From positions 8,364,019 through 8,428,018 of the forward strand of contig NC_084705.1 of the NCBI RefSeq assembly GCF_033807575.1: a stretch of 64,000 nucleotides of DNA, in the 5' to 3' direction. Source of the stretch: Cydia pomonella. Its lineage: Eukaryota > Arthropoda > Insecta > Lepidoptera > Tortricidae. Positions 31,783 to 43,452 of the stretch are shown here, one piece after another. The stretch's first letter is position 1; each line of letters begins with the position of its first letter. A program made the translations under genes and the position numbers. The notes under the pieces are model-generated. The model saw only the letters and a list, made by a program, of their open reading frames with translations, was not told where the DNA came from and made no database searches.

Positions 31783-33537
31783 TTATATTTTTTTAAATAA
31801 ATATTTTTTGTTCGATTTTGCGATGGCTAACAGTTTCTTATCAGCTTGAAATATGTTTATAGCTTCTAAGCATGGCATGCACAAATTTAAATAAACTAGT
31901 AGTTCATTTCTGATAAGCTTAATGGAAGCTTTGTTTCTGTCATCCCGCCATTTCGCATTCATTACGGAAAACACCCTTTCTGTAAATGCTGAGGTGGCGG
32001 GAACTGACAGTAAACGTGATACCACTTTAAATATATTGGGAAACACTGTTTCCTGAGAAAAGATGGATTCCCATTTTTTGGCCGTGCAAAAATCCTTAAA
32101 ACTACTGTTGTAAATTTTTTCCCTCACATCATTTAGAAGGTTTACTTCTGTATAAAGGCAATCCATATCTAATTTTGATTGCATATTCAACATTTCAACT
32201 ATTTTAAAAATCTGTTGAAAGGATAATGCCGAATTTAAGTCAAAGTGACTTATGATGGCTAACCAGTTGTCATTATCAAAGTTAAACCATGTTTCTAGAT
32301 AACTTACAGCTTTGTCTATAAATAAATCAAAGTTTTTACAGATTTTATTTTTCTGTCCAGGTGAAGATTGTTCCAGTGATTCTATTTTCTGTATTGTCAT
32401 AAATCCATAAAATTTATCCTCTTTTCTTTTCAGTAAATCTTTTTTTATATTTGTCATTATATTGAAAACATCTAAGACTGTAATAGAATCACCCTCCAGG
32501 CTCTTAATAGTTTTACTGAATACATTTAATATATGGCTGCAAAAATTTAAATACACTTCTATTAAATCTTCACTACTATTCAATAATAATAAATTTTGTA
32601 TTATCATTGGGCAATCTTCACCTAGACTTACAAAATAATTTCTTATCGCTGTCCAGTTTATCAAAACTGTGTCCACACAAGGTAAAAGTGAAAGCCAGCG
32701 TGTTCCCACATGTCGTTTCAATTCATGAAAATTACCATCAACTGCTTCAACAAATTTTTTTAATTCTTCTCTCCTTACTGCTGAATGTGCAAAGTGACTG
32801 TAAATTTTTAAAATCACGTTTTCAACATCATAAGAAAGGAAGTCCATGGCACGCTTCACACAATTGTGAATAATATGTGCATGGCAGTTGCCTTTTAACA
32901 CATCCGGGACCTCATCTCTAATATTTGTAAATAGAGAGTGTCGAGCACCAAAGTTTGCATTTGTATTATCAGCACTAAATCCACAAACATTTTCAAAAGT
33001 CAAACTAAGATTTTCCAATGACTCCTTTACTGCATTAAACATGCCATCTGCAGTTTCATTACTATTTTCATAGAAATCAAGCAACTTTGTTTGAAGACCA
33101 TTTTTTGCAGAGAAATATTGCACAACAAGAGGAAACAGCTTAATATTTTTTTTGTTAGATGCATCTGTTTGAAGGCTGAAGTATTGGTCTTCATTTTTTA
33201 AATCATCTATAACACCCTGAAGAGAATATGGCCCCAACACCTCAGTTACTAAAGCCTCCATTTTGGTTCGGCCTAGTCGAATGCTGGTTGCTGTGCTGGA
33301 ATCTACATAGATAATTTTATTTAATTTCACTAAACAGTCCATACTGTTATATGAAAGATTGTGCTTTATGGCATGATATGTTAAGGTAAGCTCAGCAGCT
33401 GTAACATTCTCTGTGTTATTGTTAAGACATGCAGTTGCAGAAGTAGATGGAGTTGCAAGAAATTTATTTAAAATCCCTGATGTTTTTTTAATATTCATTT
33501 TAATTTTGTGTTGCTTTGAATCTTGGTGTTGTTTTAT
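31783..33537 (-). CDS. hAT transposase, exon 2 (catalytic domain)
   Basis: 584 codons plus stop. An acceptor (TTTTAATTTTCAG on the minus strand, ending at 33538) opens the exon, and the frame continues from exon 1 in phase 0. Numbering the spliced 659-residue product, the hAT catalytic triad is visible as D200 (QTDAS), D265 (FSADNTN) and E595 (FTERVFS). CHAHIIHNC and RWLSLL, both usual in hAT proteins, lie between. The last 90 residues form the hAT dimerisation region. The N-terminal IKQHQDSKQH completes a BED-type finger begun in exon 1. It resembles the KIAA1586/ZMYM6-like group of hAT-derived proteins. A longer frame starts upstream at 33627, but its extra residues are intronic. No disabling mutation is seen. 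Confidence 0.92.
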   Translation of the reverse strand: MKQHQDSKQHKIKMNIKKTSGILNKFLATPSTSATACLNNNTENVTAAELTLTYHAIKHNLSYNSMDCLVKLNKIIYVDSSTATSIRLGRTKMEALVTEVLGPYSLQGVIDDLKNEDQYFSLQTDASNKKNIKLFPLVVQYFSAKNGLQTKLLDFYENSNETADGMFNAVKESLENLSLTFENVCGFSADNTNANFGARHSLFTNIRDEVPDVLKGNCHAHIIHNCVKRAMDFLSYDVENVILKIYSHFAHSAVRREELKKFVEAVDGNFHELKRHVGTRWLSLLPCVDTVLINWTAIRNYFVSLGEDCPMIIQNLLLLNSSEDLIEVYLNFCSHILNVFSKTIKSLEGDSITVLDVFNIMTNIKKDLLKRKEDKFYGFMTIQKIESLEQSSPGQKNKICKNFDLFIDKAVSYLETWFNFDNDNWLAIISHFDLNSALSFQQIFKIVEMLNMQSKLDMDCLYTEVNLLNDVREKIYNSSFKDFCTAKKWESIFSQETVFPNIFKVVSRLLSVPATSAFTERVFSVMNAKWRDDRNKASIKLIRNELLVYLNLCMPCLEAINIFQADKKLLAIAKSNKKYLFKKI

Positions 33538-34087
33538 CTGAAAATTAAAATAACAAACCTTGTTACCTCCACCTCCTATCCACTTTATTCTATCACCAAT
33601 ACTAGTTAGTACATTACACACACACACAAATCAGGTCACAAACATATAAACAACACAAAAACACACATACAATGCAATTTATACAATACAGACAGTATAA
33701 TAAAGTTATTAATTTTTTGGTAAGGAAATTTTAATATAATTTATTTATTTAGACTAATAATAGTTTGATCAAAACCAATAACGATATCAAAACTGTACCT
33801 ATATGCTACAAAAACCAAAGATGAAAGGTTGTTTACAATGCATTGAAATCTGTACTGAACAAATGAATTAAACTGACTAATTTGGTTGATTTGATACATA
33901 AAGTGGAATATTTTTTACTGTTAAGTCAAGGCAATCAATGTAGCCAGTTGTTTTGTTGGTACTTGGCTTTGAAGTCATCTCGTTTATTATAAAAAGCAAG
34001 CAATAGGTTTTATTAGTTCAAAGCAATCTAGTTGAAGGTAATAGAATATGCTGTGATGTGATGTGATATAAATAAAATAATGCTCAC
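33538..34087 (-). other. Intron of the hAT transposase gene
   Basis: 550 nt. The donor is CGA|GTGAGC (34087 downwards) and the acceptor TTTTCAG|ATAAAA (ending at 33538). Joining in phase 0 pairs C-x2-C of exon 1 with H-x5-H of exon 2 and restores a zinc finger, which supports the splice sites. Confidence 0.8.
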
Positions 34088-34312
34088 TCGTCCTAAGCCA
34101 CCTGATGCAATTGTGAACACAACGCCACATACGGTGCATTTTCCATTGAACTCATTGTTTGGATCGCCTTTCATCCATGGAAAATCAGCTTCCCAAGTAG
34201 TTTTATATTTCTGTATGCGTTTTTGCACTTTACGTTTTTTAGGCGTATTGTAGTTGTAGCTGTTCACACTAGGACTTGCCACCGAATCTTCGTCACTCAA
34301 GTCACTTTCCAT
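34088..34312 (-). CDS. hAT transposase, exon 1 (N-terminus, first half of BED finger)
   Basis: 75 codons from the ATG at 34312. After an acidic stretch and a basic run (KKRKVQKRIQK), the motif WEADFPWMKGDPNNEF leads to CTVC, the zinc-binding cysteine pair of a BED-like finger. The pattern 'W..xxPW...dp.n...a.C..C' is usual at the start of KIAA1586/ZMYM-like hAT proteins. The frame reads on to 34028 only because the intron starts in frame. Confidence 0.85.
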
Positions 34313-34694
34313 TTTAATTTAAAGAAACTTCGACTGCTTCACACGATTCAAAGAAAACTAACAATTCAACGCAAAACTTTTATACTTAGCATTTACCCGC
34401 CGAGTTAAACCGCCAACGAAAACTTTATTGACAGCTGTCAATGTCAACCGTTGACTTGTCAAGTTCGAAGCGTATGATTAAGGTTGCGTTCAGGAACATT
34501 GTCAAATGTATTTTCCTGGTGAATATAGATATGAAATTTCCAAAATTTGCATGTTTCGCTTAAAAAAATATAATTAATGAATAAAGGTCGTAAATAAAGT
34601 ATTTTGGCGTACTTTTAGTGCTTCGTAAAATATAAAGTACACAAAGCTAAAATAGAGTACAATACTTTTTATAAAAGTACGGGTGGCAACCCTA

Positions 34695-34702
34695 GTACCT
34701 AC
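34695..34702. repeat. hAT target-site duplication, right (GTACCTAC)
   Basis: Matches 31683-31690 exactly and abuts the right inverted end. Confidence 0.92.
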
Positions 34703-37700
34703 TGCACTGTGCCAAACAGTCGGGCTGTATGTCTGAACCACTCCACTATTTCAGTTTTGAAGATTCAGGAAGTCATTATTTGAAATTTAACATTGCTGTA
34801 ACTGCAACGTTACAAGAAATCCGTTCAGCATCCCTCGCAAGGATCGTTAGCTCCCCGCAGTACCCGGTACCCGCCACGGGCACGCAGGTACCCATGTAAC
34901 GGGCCATTACTCTTAATTGGGGGTCATTCGCGGACGAGGCCAGTAAAACGTGAATACACCGTTATTGTCGGTATTTTACTGTCTGTTTAGTTTTCTAAAA
35001 CATATCGGTTTAAAATAAAATTGTAAAAGTTCAATAAACGGCCAAAGTGGAACTCGAATACGAGATCTTTGGAACTATGAATATCGTTCTAGCACCTCAA
35101 GCATTACTTCTCTATTCTATATCGCGCTAGACTGATCTTTCTTTTGAGTGTTTTTTTATTCCACACATATCATATCAACTATAGTTCGTGTCATCCGCGA
35201 TGACACGCAGATTTGTCAAATGTAACCTTTAATAACTTTGCAATACGAGTCAAGGCACGCGTCTTCGTGAATGACACGATCTATACAAAAAGAAAATTTT
35301 ATAATTCTGCCTGCATTTATCAGTTAAATATCAAAAATATTATCATTTTTCTTAAATGTCTCATAATTGGTACCATACATTTCTTTTTTACAAATCTAAA
35401 AATAAATAAAATGCAGGTACCCTTTTTGTGTACTTCTTTTCGTTTTGAAACCAGCCCGTTTTATTTTTAGCAATTTTCTTAAGACAGAAGTTAAGTTAAA
35501 CTTAAGAATTTACAAGCAGTAACCTAATGTATGAATCATAATACTCTGTTACCCGTAAAATTAGAAAAGGCAATTTCTCGCGTACTTAACGATGAATCTG
35601 AAAACATGCATCCAATGTAATACAATTCCTAGATTAATCTTACACGTGTTATATAGCTGTCTCTACTTTTTGCCTTAGTAAGAAAGGGACTGCAATACTT
35701 TTCGCCCCCTCAAGTCGTTATTACATAAAGTCGCCATACAACCTTTGTTTCCAAGAAAATATACATTTTTCATAATAATGCAGCAGAGTGCCGCGCGGCG
35801 GAAAATTGCCTGTAATGTGTATGGTATAACGGTCATAATTGTTTGAATTATAATATTAAAGGGTAACCATGTAAGACGCAAAATGGACACCTTTTAGAGC
35901 AATTTACGACGATTTAGCAGATCGTGCCCTTTAGTGTACCTTACTAACGCCAAAGGATTAGGTGCTGATATTACAAGGAAATAATTAAATTTTTTTGGTT
36001 AAGGTATTATTGTATTTTAATTTTTAACATAAGTTTAGTTTAATGTTTGGAGGTAAACCTAGTATACCGGTAAAATTAATATGAGCATATTTACAAAAGG
36101 GTTGTATGACTTTTAAAAAATTTTGAAAATTAAAAAAAATTACTATTGTCCTTTTCTCTAAACTCTTTAAAGATTTCACTGATATAGGTAATACTTTTTT
36201 TATAACAATACAATATCAGAGCCGTGGTGCGAATGTGAGAGTCAATTCGCGGGCATAAACCAATCAGTAGTTTATTTACAAAGACCCGCACCAGAATTAA
36301 AACCCGGCACGGTATCACAATTGGCAATAAGCAATCTCTTATCAGCACATCTCTACAGCCGCTTAACATGAACCGAGAGCCGCGGCCGCGGGCGCGGACT
36401 AATCTCCATAACTTTAATCCTTTCCCCTCGTGCCAGGAATCCAATCAAACAGTACAAGGATCCCCCCAAATCCCCCCCACCCCTAGCCCACGCAGCCTGT
36501 CCCGGAGTAATTATCAAAGCTTTAATGACGTCATAAATCGAGTGTATAATCTAATCTGGAAAAGCCCCGGGCTCCAGCGCACGGCTTAATGGTGTGAAAG
36601 CTGCCTTATCTCCCTCCATGTGTGAATAGAGCTTTATACGGCTGAAAGCGGCGGGAAACTTTGGAAAAATATGTCGTAGAACGTTCTAGATAAGAATGTG
36701 GGCCGAGAACGCTTTCAAGTTTAATAGAAAATCGAACATTATCGTGCGTTATGTGTTTGCTAACAAATTCTTTGAAAGCCTGGCGCGAGTGCGGCGAACA
36801 TGAGTGCTTCCTGAAGATGCCGTCAATAAAGCTGTAAACCTCGATTGGTTAGTGGAACTTCTTCCTGCGCATAACCCTTCGTTGGAGCGCTTTTCTTCTA
36901 TTTGAGGGAATAAGAATTTTCCGAGGTGAATTTGACTTTCAGGATAGTTTTTACATTTTGAATTACCTTATACTTATTTTGCTAGGCAGTTACCGTTAGT
37001 CACTGAAAACTATAATAGCGAAGTCATCTAACGCCTCACCCATAAAATTTTGAAAGTAACTATCAAAACTTATCAAATTACCGACACTTCCTCAACGTCC
37101 CATCTAATGCTTCGCAATTTCTCGCGAGATTTCTCAGCGAGAGGTCAAACTCTCTGGAACCAATCGCTGATTACAGATAATAGTTGAAGCCAGTCTGTTA
37201 GTGCCGCCGGTCTTCCGACCCTATTATTGAATTACACGCCAAATCCAATTTATTACTTTTGTGAAACTGCTTTTATAAAATTAAGTACAATTTTATTACC
37301 ATCAATCTGCTCTACTCGCTCAGACTAAACAAAATCTTAACCGAAGAGTTGTAAACTCCATGTTTCTCGGTTTTCAATGGCTATATAATTTTAGTCTGTG
37401 GCGATGTTTGTAGCAGAGTTGTTATAGGTAAGAGTTTCTCAGACGATTTGTTTTATATCGATCGTGTCGAATCAAGAGACTATTTTAACAAGGATTCGAA
37501 TGCACCAAATCGAATTGTCGCATTGTGTGGTTCTCACGTTTTTGTTTCTTTAGCATTTCGTGTTCGTTTCGGTAAATTGATTTGTCATCGGTAGATTTCA
37601 TGGAGATAGACTAGTGAGGTGAATATTGATAGAATTTCCTGATATGAGGTCAATTCAATTTAGATACCTGCGATCTTTATTAATTGTTTTGAACTGATAT

Positions 37701-39028
37701 CATTAAATATTGCTGTTCAGAAATTCACTGAATCAAACGACAAATGGGAAACCTATAGTGAATTAAGCAAAGTGATTATTTAAAAAAATGCAGTTGCAAC
37801 CTTCACATGTATTTATATTTTTTAGGATCATATTAGGCAAAGTTAAGTAGAGAACAAATATGTTGTCTTAAAAAATCTTCCTATTTTCATTGCTATTGAT
37901 AGCCGCCAGGTCAAGTCTCAAGTGGTCATTAAAGCCGAATCCGTTCCCCAAAATATGACAAGGAAAGAAAACTTGGTAATGGAAAGCATCGATTCCCATA
38001 CAAAAATGTGAGCAATATCCCAAAAAAAATCAGTAATCGCGACGTCTCCCGTGCCTACCGAGTTAATGACACAAAAATCCGCTCCTGGAGCGCACGGCGC
38101 CACCTAACGGCACTACACGATCCGACCATTATCCTAAAATTCATCTCAGCCCTCGCTCTTAATGAACGAATAAATAAATCGGCCCTCCGTGTAAACAACG
38201 ATAGTACCCCTGCAAGGGGTAAGTGGGTTTCGGTGTACAATACGTATGTGTATGTAATGTATGTGTGGCATTAGCAATGTTTATATCTCCTGCTGTCACG
38301 GCTGAAGGGTTAGGTGAGAGTAGTTTCTATTTGAAGAAGGTTTCATGATACGGTTGAACTTCAATAGCGGAGTTGTACCGAGAATATTTTTTTCTTGCAC
38401 ATTCGTGCTATATAGTTAAAGTGTAATTGATAATTATGCAGTTAACTAACCTGCAGCTAATGAAGAAGTCTTGGAACGCCTTTAACCATTATTTAATAAA
38501 CACCGCAATCCATCGTAGCTATTTGTAAAGTCCAGGACTTATAGAACTTTACTAAAAGCAACTACCGAACACGAGCCTACTTAGCACCTATGCTAACATA
38601 AACTGCCTATAGTTTGGACATTGGCGAATTCATAATAAATTTGATGGAAATCATTGTTTGAAACACAAGGTTTTATACATTGAATAAATTAAACCATTTT
38701 CTTCACTTTGTTTTGTAGTAGGTATTTGTGAGAGATCCCTGAAGTAACTATCATACTAAATAGGTATATACAACAGATCTTATTAGCACCCAAACAAGCA
38801 GACTGAGTAGGTATGTTCCCCACAGCTGGTACATATTTAGGTATATTTTATTGCTTATTACGCCTATAGTAAATAAATGTTTTTGATGTAAGTATTTACC
38901 CCGAGCATTTTGTGCAGATATACTGCCGCAACTTTTTTTAAAACATACCTTTGTATAAATATCATAGAAATTATATGCAACCGCAAACATAAAAAAAAAC
39001 CTTTCTGTCATTTAAACTGAAGGAACAT
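34703..39028. other. Single-copy stretch with enhancer-like block 36360-36660
   Basis: No gene recognised in 4.3 kb. The block 36360-36660 is GC-richer and contains closely spaced motifs: TAATTA (36508-36513), ATCAAAG (36513-36519, a TCF/Pangolin-type site), the palindrome TGACGTCA (36526-36533) and CTTATCTCC (GATA-type, about 36604). Other GC-richer patches are 34840-34960 and 38040-38230. These are candidate regulatory regions by composition and motif clustering only. Confidence 0.35.
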
Positions 39029-40375
39029 ATACAACGTGTCCCAAAACTCAACGATAAGCCGGCACCAGAGGATGGAGCTGCTTATGATTAGTCGAGAAAA
39101 AATAAGGAAAAAAATATATCTCAATTATTTTAGAAATTACAGAAAAAAAATGAAATTCATCGAAAATCGACATCCCTAATGGTATTTTTAACGACCATGT
39201 CACAAATATTCAAATATTACTGTTTTTTTTTTTGTTTTTGGAAACTTAAGTAGCCCTGCTATCTAACACAGTTCTTAAAAATACCATAATACATGTAGTT
39301 TTTACACAAAAAATAATCAAAATTCATTTTGTCCCTACAATTTTGAAAGATTTTTTCTTACAGTCCACTTTCAATCATCATGGTGTAAAAAAAATAGTAT
39401 CGACACCACTATGGCAATTATTTTCAAAAGTTGACGCAACTAACCAAGATTCCAAAATGGTATAATACTTTAGGAAACCTAGTCACAAAAAAAAACAACG
39501 AATTTTTAAACAAGAATCGACATTATTTAATGTTGGCGGTAATCACTTTTACTGTACCCAAAAAAGGATTTTTGTTGTTGAAAAATGTTGAATAAATGCA
39601 AAGAAATGGTCCAGAATACGGAAAAAGTCCAATACACAAAACACAATCACAGTCCAAAATAATGCCAGGTCAGTACAGTTTGCAGATCACCAGTCCAAAA
39701 AGCAAAGCCAAGAGTTGTTAGTATGAGAGCCACATCAATTAATACGGAACGGTGCACAGCGAACAAAGGATCAGAGTGTACTGACTTGAAAATTGTATTA
39801 ACTACCCACATTTTCCATTGAAATTTTAAAACTTGCAACAACAACCCTTTTCAAAAGTGATTAATATCAACATTTAAAAATGTCGGTTCTTGTTTAAAAA
39901 TTCGTTGTTTTTTGTTGTGACTAGGTTTCCCAAAGTATTATACCATTTTGGAATCTTGGTTAGTTGCGTCAACTTTTGAAAATAATTGCCATAGTGGTGT
40001 CGATACTATTTTTTTACACCATGATGATTGAAAGTGGACTGTAAGAAACAATCTTTCAAAATTGTAGGGACAAAATGAATTTTGATTATTTTTTGTGTAA
40101 AAACTACATGTATTTTGGTATTTTTAAGAACTGTGTTAGATAGCAGGGCTACTGAAGTTTCCAAAAACAAAATAAAAAACAGTAATATTTGAATATTTGT
40201 AGACATGGTCGTTAAAAATACCATTAGGGATGTCGATTTTCAATGAATTTCATTTTTTTTTCTGTAATTTCTAAAATAATTGAGATATATTTTTTTCCTT
40301 ATTTTTTCTCGACTAATCATAAGCAGCTCCATCCTCTGGTGCCGGCTTATCGTTGAGTTTTGGGACACGTTGTAT
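39029..40375. mobile_element. 1.35-kb foldback element with about 520-bp arms
   Basis: The left arm (39029-39550) and right arm (39853-40375) are inverted copies with only a few substitutions and 1-bp indels. They start ATACAACGTGTCCCAAAACT and share CCGGCACCAGAGGATGGAGC. The 302-bp centre (39551-39852) is unique here. It holds a 65-codon open frame (39647-39844, minus) with hydrophobic stretches but no recognised domain. Possible target duplication is short (AT), so the superfamily is open. A transcript through the unit would form a very long double-stranded hairpin. Confidence 0.9.
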
Positions 40376-40948
40376 GTAAACTATAGACATATACTGGCGT
40401 CATAAACTCATCACCACCATGTAACGCGCACTCCACAAATTCTGTTGGCCTCGATATTTTTCACAACGCGATGGCTGGCCACTGTCTGTATTGCGTCAGT
40501 CGAAAAAGCTATCACCAAAAAACTCTTGTGTTTATGACACATTTCCAATAATACCTACGCGCTGCACTTTTCCCGCGTTTTTAATTAAGAGGGCTTACGC
40601 AAAATCATAGTTTTTATATAAAATGTTTATAGGTTTTAATCAAAGGCCATGAGTGAATTCACACGAAAACTAGACTACATTAGCGAAGACAAACTCCGAC
40701 CAAAATCTTTAAAGGTTAAAGTTGGCTTGACAGAAAAAAAAATCACCAAAACACATCTAATTTTCATTCATTTTCAAATGTACATGTACCCTATAATATA
40801 GTAGTATAAAATACTTAGCTAGTTTATGCCCCCTCTCAAACAGAAATTCTGTCCATCCTCAATATTTTTCACAACACCGGTCAATTACGTCGGAGGGAAA
40901 AATATCAAAAAAAACCATCTGTATGTGTACGTACGTAACTTATACCAT
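40376..40948. other. AT-rich sequence, no feature seen
   Basis: Contains two similar short phrases with 'CATCACCACCATG' and 'TTTTCACAAC' motifs (about 40410-40470 and 40855-40885), suggesting an old diverged repeat, but nothing firm. Confidence 0.3.
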
Positions 40949-41131
40949 GAGGCATATTCTGATTATAATAACAGATTTTTAATTTGATCTATATTTGCTA
41001 TTGGGTATGATCTGTCAGTTTCAAAAGTGACGTTTCTTCAACCAGAAATGTCATTTAAGACACTGACAGATCGTATTCATAATAAATCCAGGTCAAATTA
41101 ATAACCAGTTGTTACAATCAGAATACGCCTC
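40949..41131. mobile_element. 183-bp MITE, GAGGCATATTCTGATT ends
   Basis: The ends GAGGCATATTCTGATTATAA and (from the right) GAGGCGTATTCTGATTGTAA are inverted copies. ATGATCTGTCAGTTTCAAAA and GTGACGTTTCT inside are paired around the centre. A partial second copy lies at 42290-42420. Confidence 0.75.
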
Positions 41132-41443
41132 TTTGATTCAATAATATTCGCTGAATTTTTTCCTGCGTTTTCTGTTATGTTGGTATAGTGATAGCAATCC
41201 GTTGCTATTAATTAATTTTATTAACTCTATCTATTACTTACGAGTTACGAGAACGTGTAATAGAGCGTAACAGAGCGCGGTGATAAAACTATAAAACCCT
41301 GGTCTAAACGAGGCGTTTGTAGATGTAGAGTCGGAGCAAGAGAACTCTGTATGGTTGCAACATCGATGTAATATATATACATCGATGGGTATATTACATC
41401 GATGGGTTGCAATAACAAAGTGGGGCAGGGTCATTGTTAATGT

Positions 41444-41695
41444 ATTTTTTTTAGACGACTGGTTGGCTTAACGGGTAGTGTGTAGAGGGTAGTAGGTTCG
41501 AATACTTCGAATCCCGATAGGTAAGGGCATTTATTTGTGTGATGAGCGGAGGATGTCATGTCATGGATGTTTTCTATATTTGAGTATTTTTATATTATAT
41601 ACATATATCGTTGTCTATGTACCCACAACACAAGCCTTTTTGAGCTTACTGTGAGACTTGGTCAATTTGTCTAAGAATGTCCCTATCATATTTAT
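41444..41695 (+). mobile_element. tRNA-derived SINE, plus orientation
   Basis: The head contains an A-box-like TGGTTGGCTTAACGGGTAG (from 41460) and a B-box-like GGTTCGAAT (from 41495). These are followed by GGGCATTTATTTGTGTGATG, TCATGGATGTTTTCTAT and a tail with GAGCTTACTGTGAGACTTGG and AATGTCC. Order and words match the minus copy at 12005-12268. A short tandem slip, GGTTCGAATACTTCGAATCC, marks the B-box region of this copy. Confidence 0.82.
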
Positions 41696-41769
41696 TTAAT
41701 TTTCTTTGAAAATATGACGTTTATAATGCGTCACTTTCTATTGAAATAGGTGCAAAGTTAATGGTAACG

Positions 41770-41949
41770 ACCTGATTCGAACTTTAAGATACGTCATAAA
41801 TTTCCTAAAGATGTGATATGGATTGGATATGTCAGTGTGAAACGTGACGTTTTTCTTTGAAGAAACGTCATTTTTGATGCTTGCATATCTAATCCATATC
41901 GTATCTTTAGCAAATGTTTGACATAAGTATGTTAAAGTTCGAATCGGGG
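41770..41949. mobile_element. MITE of the GATTCGAA-end family
   Basis: The ends CCTGATTCGAACTTTAAGAT and the complement of CTTTAA..GTTCGAATCGGGG are inverted copies. AAACGTGACGTTT and GAAGAAACGTCA pair inside, as do GATATGGATTGGATATG and CATATCTAATCCATATC. It is non-coding and related to 58253-58530, and by its end sequence to 5649-5900. Confidence 0.7.
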
Positions 41950-42289
41950 AGTCAGTAAGTTAGCTTAAACGGAATTAATGTAATAGGTACCCATCTCCTG
42001 TGAAATTATAAATCTTAACAATTTAAAATCCTTATTTAGGTATTGGTTAATTGAACCTGTATTTAACTAAGTGTCAAATATTGGCGTATTAGGTATGATG
42101 ATTAGGCGTAACAGATTATTATATATGAAATTTGACACACTCTGTATACATACAATTTATAGCGTTACAATATGAAATAAGGCTTAATTTATAGTTGAAT
42201 AGTGTAATATGTAAGTGCTTTGGTCTAGTACCTACTGTAAACTTGCATATATTGCTCAATAAATAAATAAATTGTAATTATGAATTTGA

Positions 42290-42420
42290 GATGGATTTAT
42301 TATGATATGATCTGTCAGTGTCAAAAGTAACGTTTCTGGTTGAAGAACTGTCACTTTTGACAGAAATGTCCAGACAAGACCAGATCTAATTCATAATCTG
42401 TTAACAATCAGAATACGCCT
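42290..42420. mobile_element. Partial MITE copy related to 40949-41131
   Basis: It keeps ATGATCTGTCAGTGTCAAAA, GTAACGTTTCTGGTTGAAGA and the right end ACAATCAGAATACGCC, but lacks a clear left terminal repeat. Confidence 0.6.
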
Positions 42421-43004
42421 TCTGGTTAGAAATTAATATGATAAAAAGCATTCTTGAAAAGAAATAAAAGAAAAATAGATTATGCTCTCAGAAAGAATTT
42501 AATATGACTGAATTTCATATGTTGTCTCTACACGCGGGAACGAATGCGAAAAGGGAAATAATGTGTGACGTCACAGTCAAGACAAATGCAACGAACGTGG
42601 CCAAAATCAGGTTCTTCTCATTTTAATGATGTTATAATAAAATCTGTATCTGATTTCAATTTAGTATCTTGCCCATTATTTCCAATCGAAGCTTTACGTC
42701 TATATTCACCCATCTCATCCAGAAAATTTAAACTTTACGACGGTCTTCCTTGCTGACTGTACTGTGTGGTCCTGGTCAATCATTCGGACTTTGTTGTTGA
42801 TTTTTGACCGACTAGGTTCTTGGTTTGTTTGCTCGCTTGGACCTGTGGTGATAGTGCCGCCCACGACAAACCATGACTGTCTGTAACCTATTTTTAGAAA
42901 TGATATATGGAAGTTACTCTACTATAAATACACTGCTATTATATTGCATACTACTGTAAAAGTATCCACCACACTGATTGTTGTTCTATTTTTTATTTTA
43001 TTTT

Positions 43005-43345
43005 TTATTTACTACGTCGGTGGCAAACAAGCATACGCCTGATGGTAAGCAGTATCCGTAGCCTATCTACGCCTGCAACTCCAGAGGAGTTACATGCGCG
43101 TTGCCGACCCTAACCCCCTCCAACCCCTCGTTGAGCTCTGGCAACCTTACTTACCGGCGGCAACACAACACTATGAGTAGAGTCTAGTGTTATTTGGCCG
43201 CGATTTTCTGTAAGGTGGAGGTACTTCCCCAGTTGGGCTCTGCTCTAGATCTGGAATGACATCCGCCGTGCTGTGCCCTACCACACTGAGCGAGATGACA
43301 TTCACAATGCCCATACCACTCTTGTGGACGTAGTTAAGGATCCTT
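43005..43345 (-). repeat. Retroelement 3' end, minus orientation, copy 1
   Basis: On the minus strand this ends ACTGCTTACCATCAGGCGTA, TGTTTGCCACCGACGTAGT, then an (AAAT)n-like tail at 42985-43010. The words resemble LINE 3' ends in Lepidoptera. A second copy with the same order lies at 57765-58100. No intact reverse transcriptase is present. It may be a LINE 3' fragment or a SINE using that LINE's tail. Confidence 0.6.
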
Positions 43346-43452
43346 TTTGTTGACCTAAGTAGTGTAGCTATACAACAGGACGGGCAACGTACAAGGCCTA
43401 AAAGCGGTATCCCCAAATTAGACTGTCTGTCTGTTGGCATGCGTCAAGCGTG

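Larger units (their letters stand above)
31691..34694 (-). mobile_element. Complete hAT-superfamily DNA transposon (3004 bp)
   Basis: The ends are 13-bp inverted repeats, TAGGGTTGCCACC at 31691-31703 and its complement at 34682-34694. Both sides carry the same 8-bp target duplication GTACCTAC (31683-31690 and 34695-34702), which fits the hAT target preference nTnnnnAn. Subterminal regions at both ends contain repeated AAAGTATTT/AAAGTAC words (31718-31780 and 34595-34678), typical of transposase-binding zones. A two-exon transposase gene fills the interior on the minus strand. Ends, target duplication and frame are all intact. Confidence 0.95.

Noticed and set aside
31783..33627. Single-exon reading of the hAT transposase starting at 33627
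   Set aside because: The first 30 codons have no family resemblance. The splice model joins the zinc-finger halves in phase and is better.
39647..39844. 65-codon frame as a proven gene
   Set aside because: Short, unknown and confined to the loop of a foldback element; kept only as a note in that entry.
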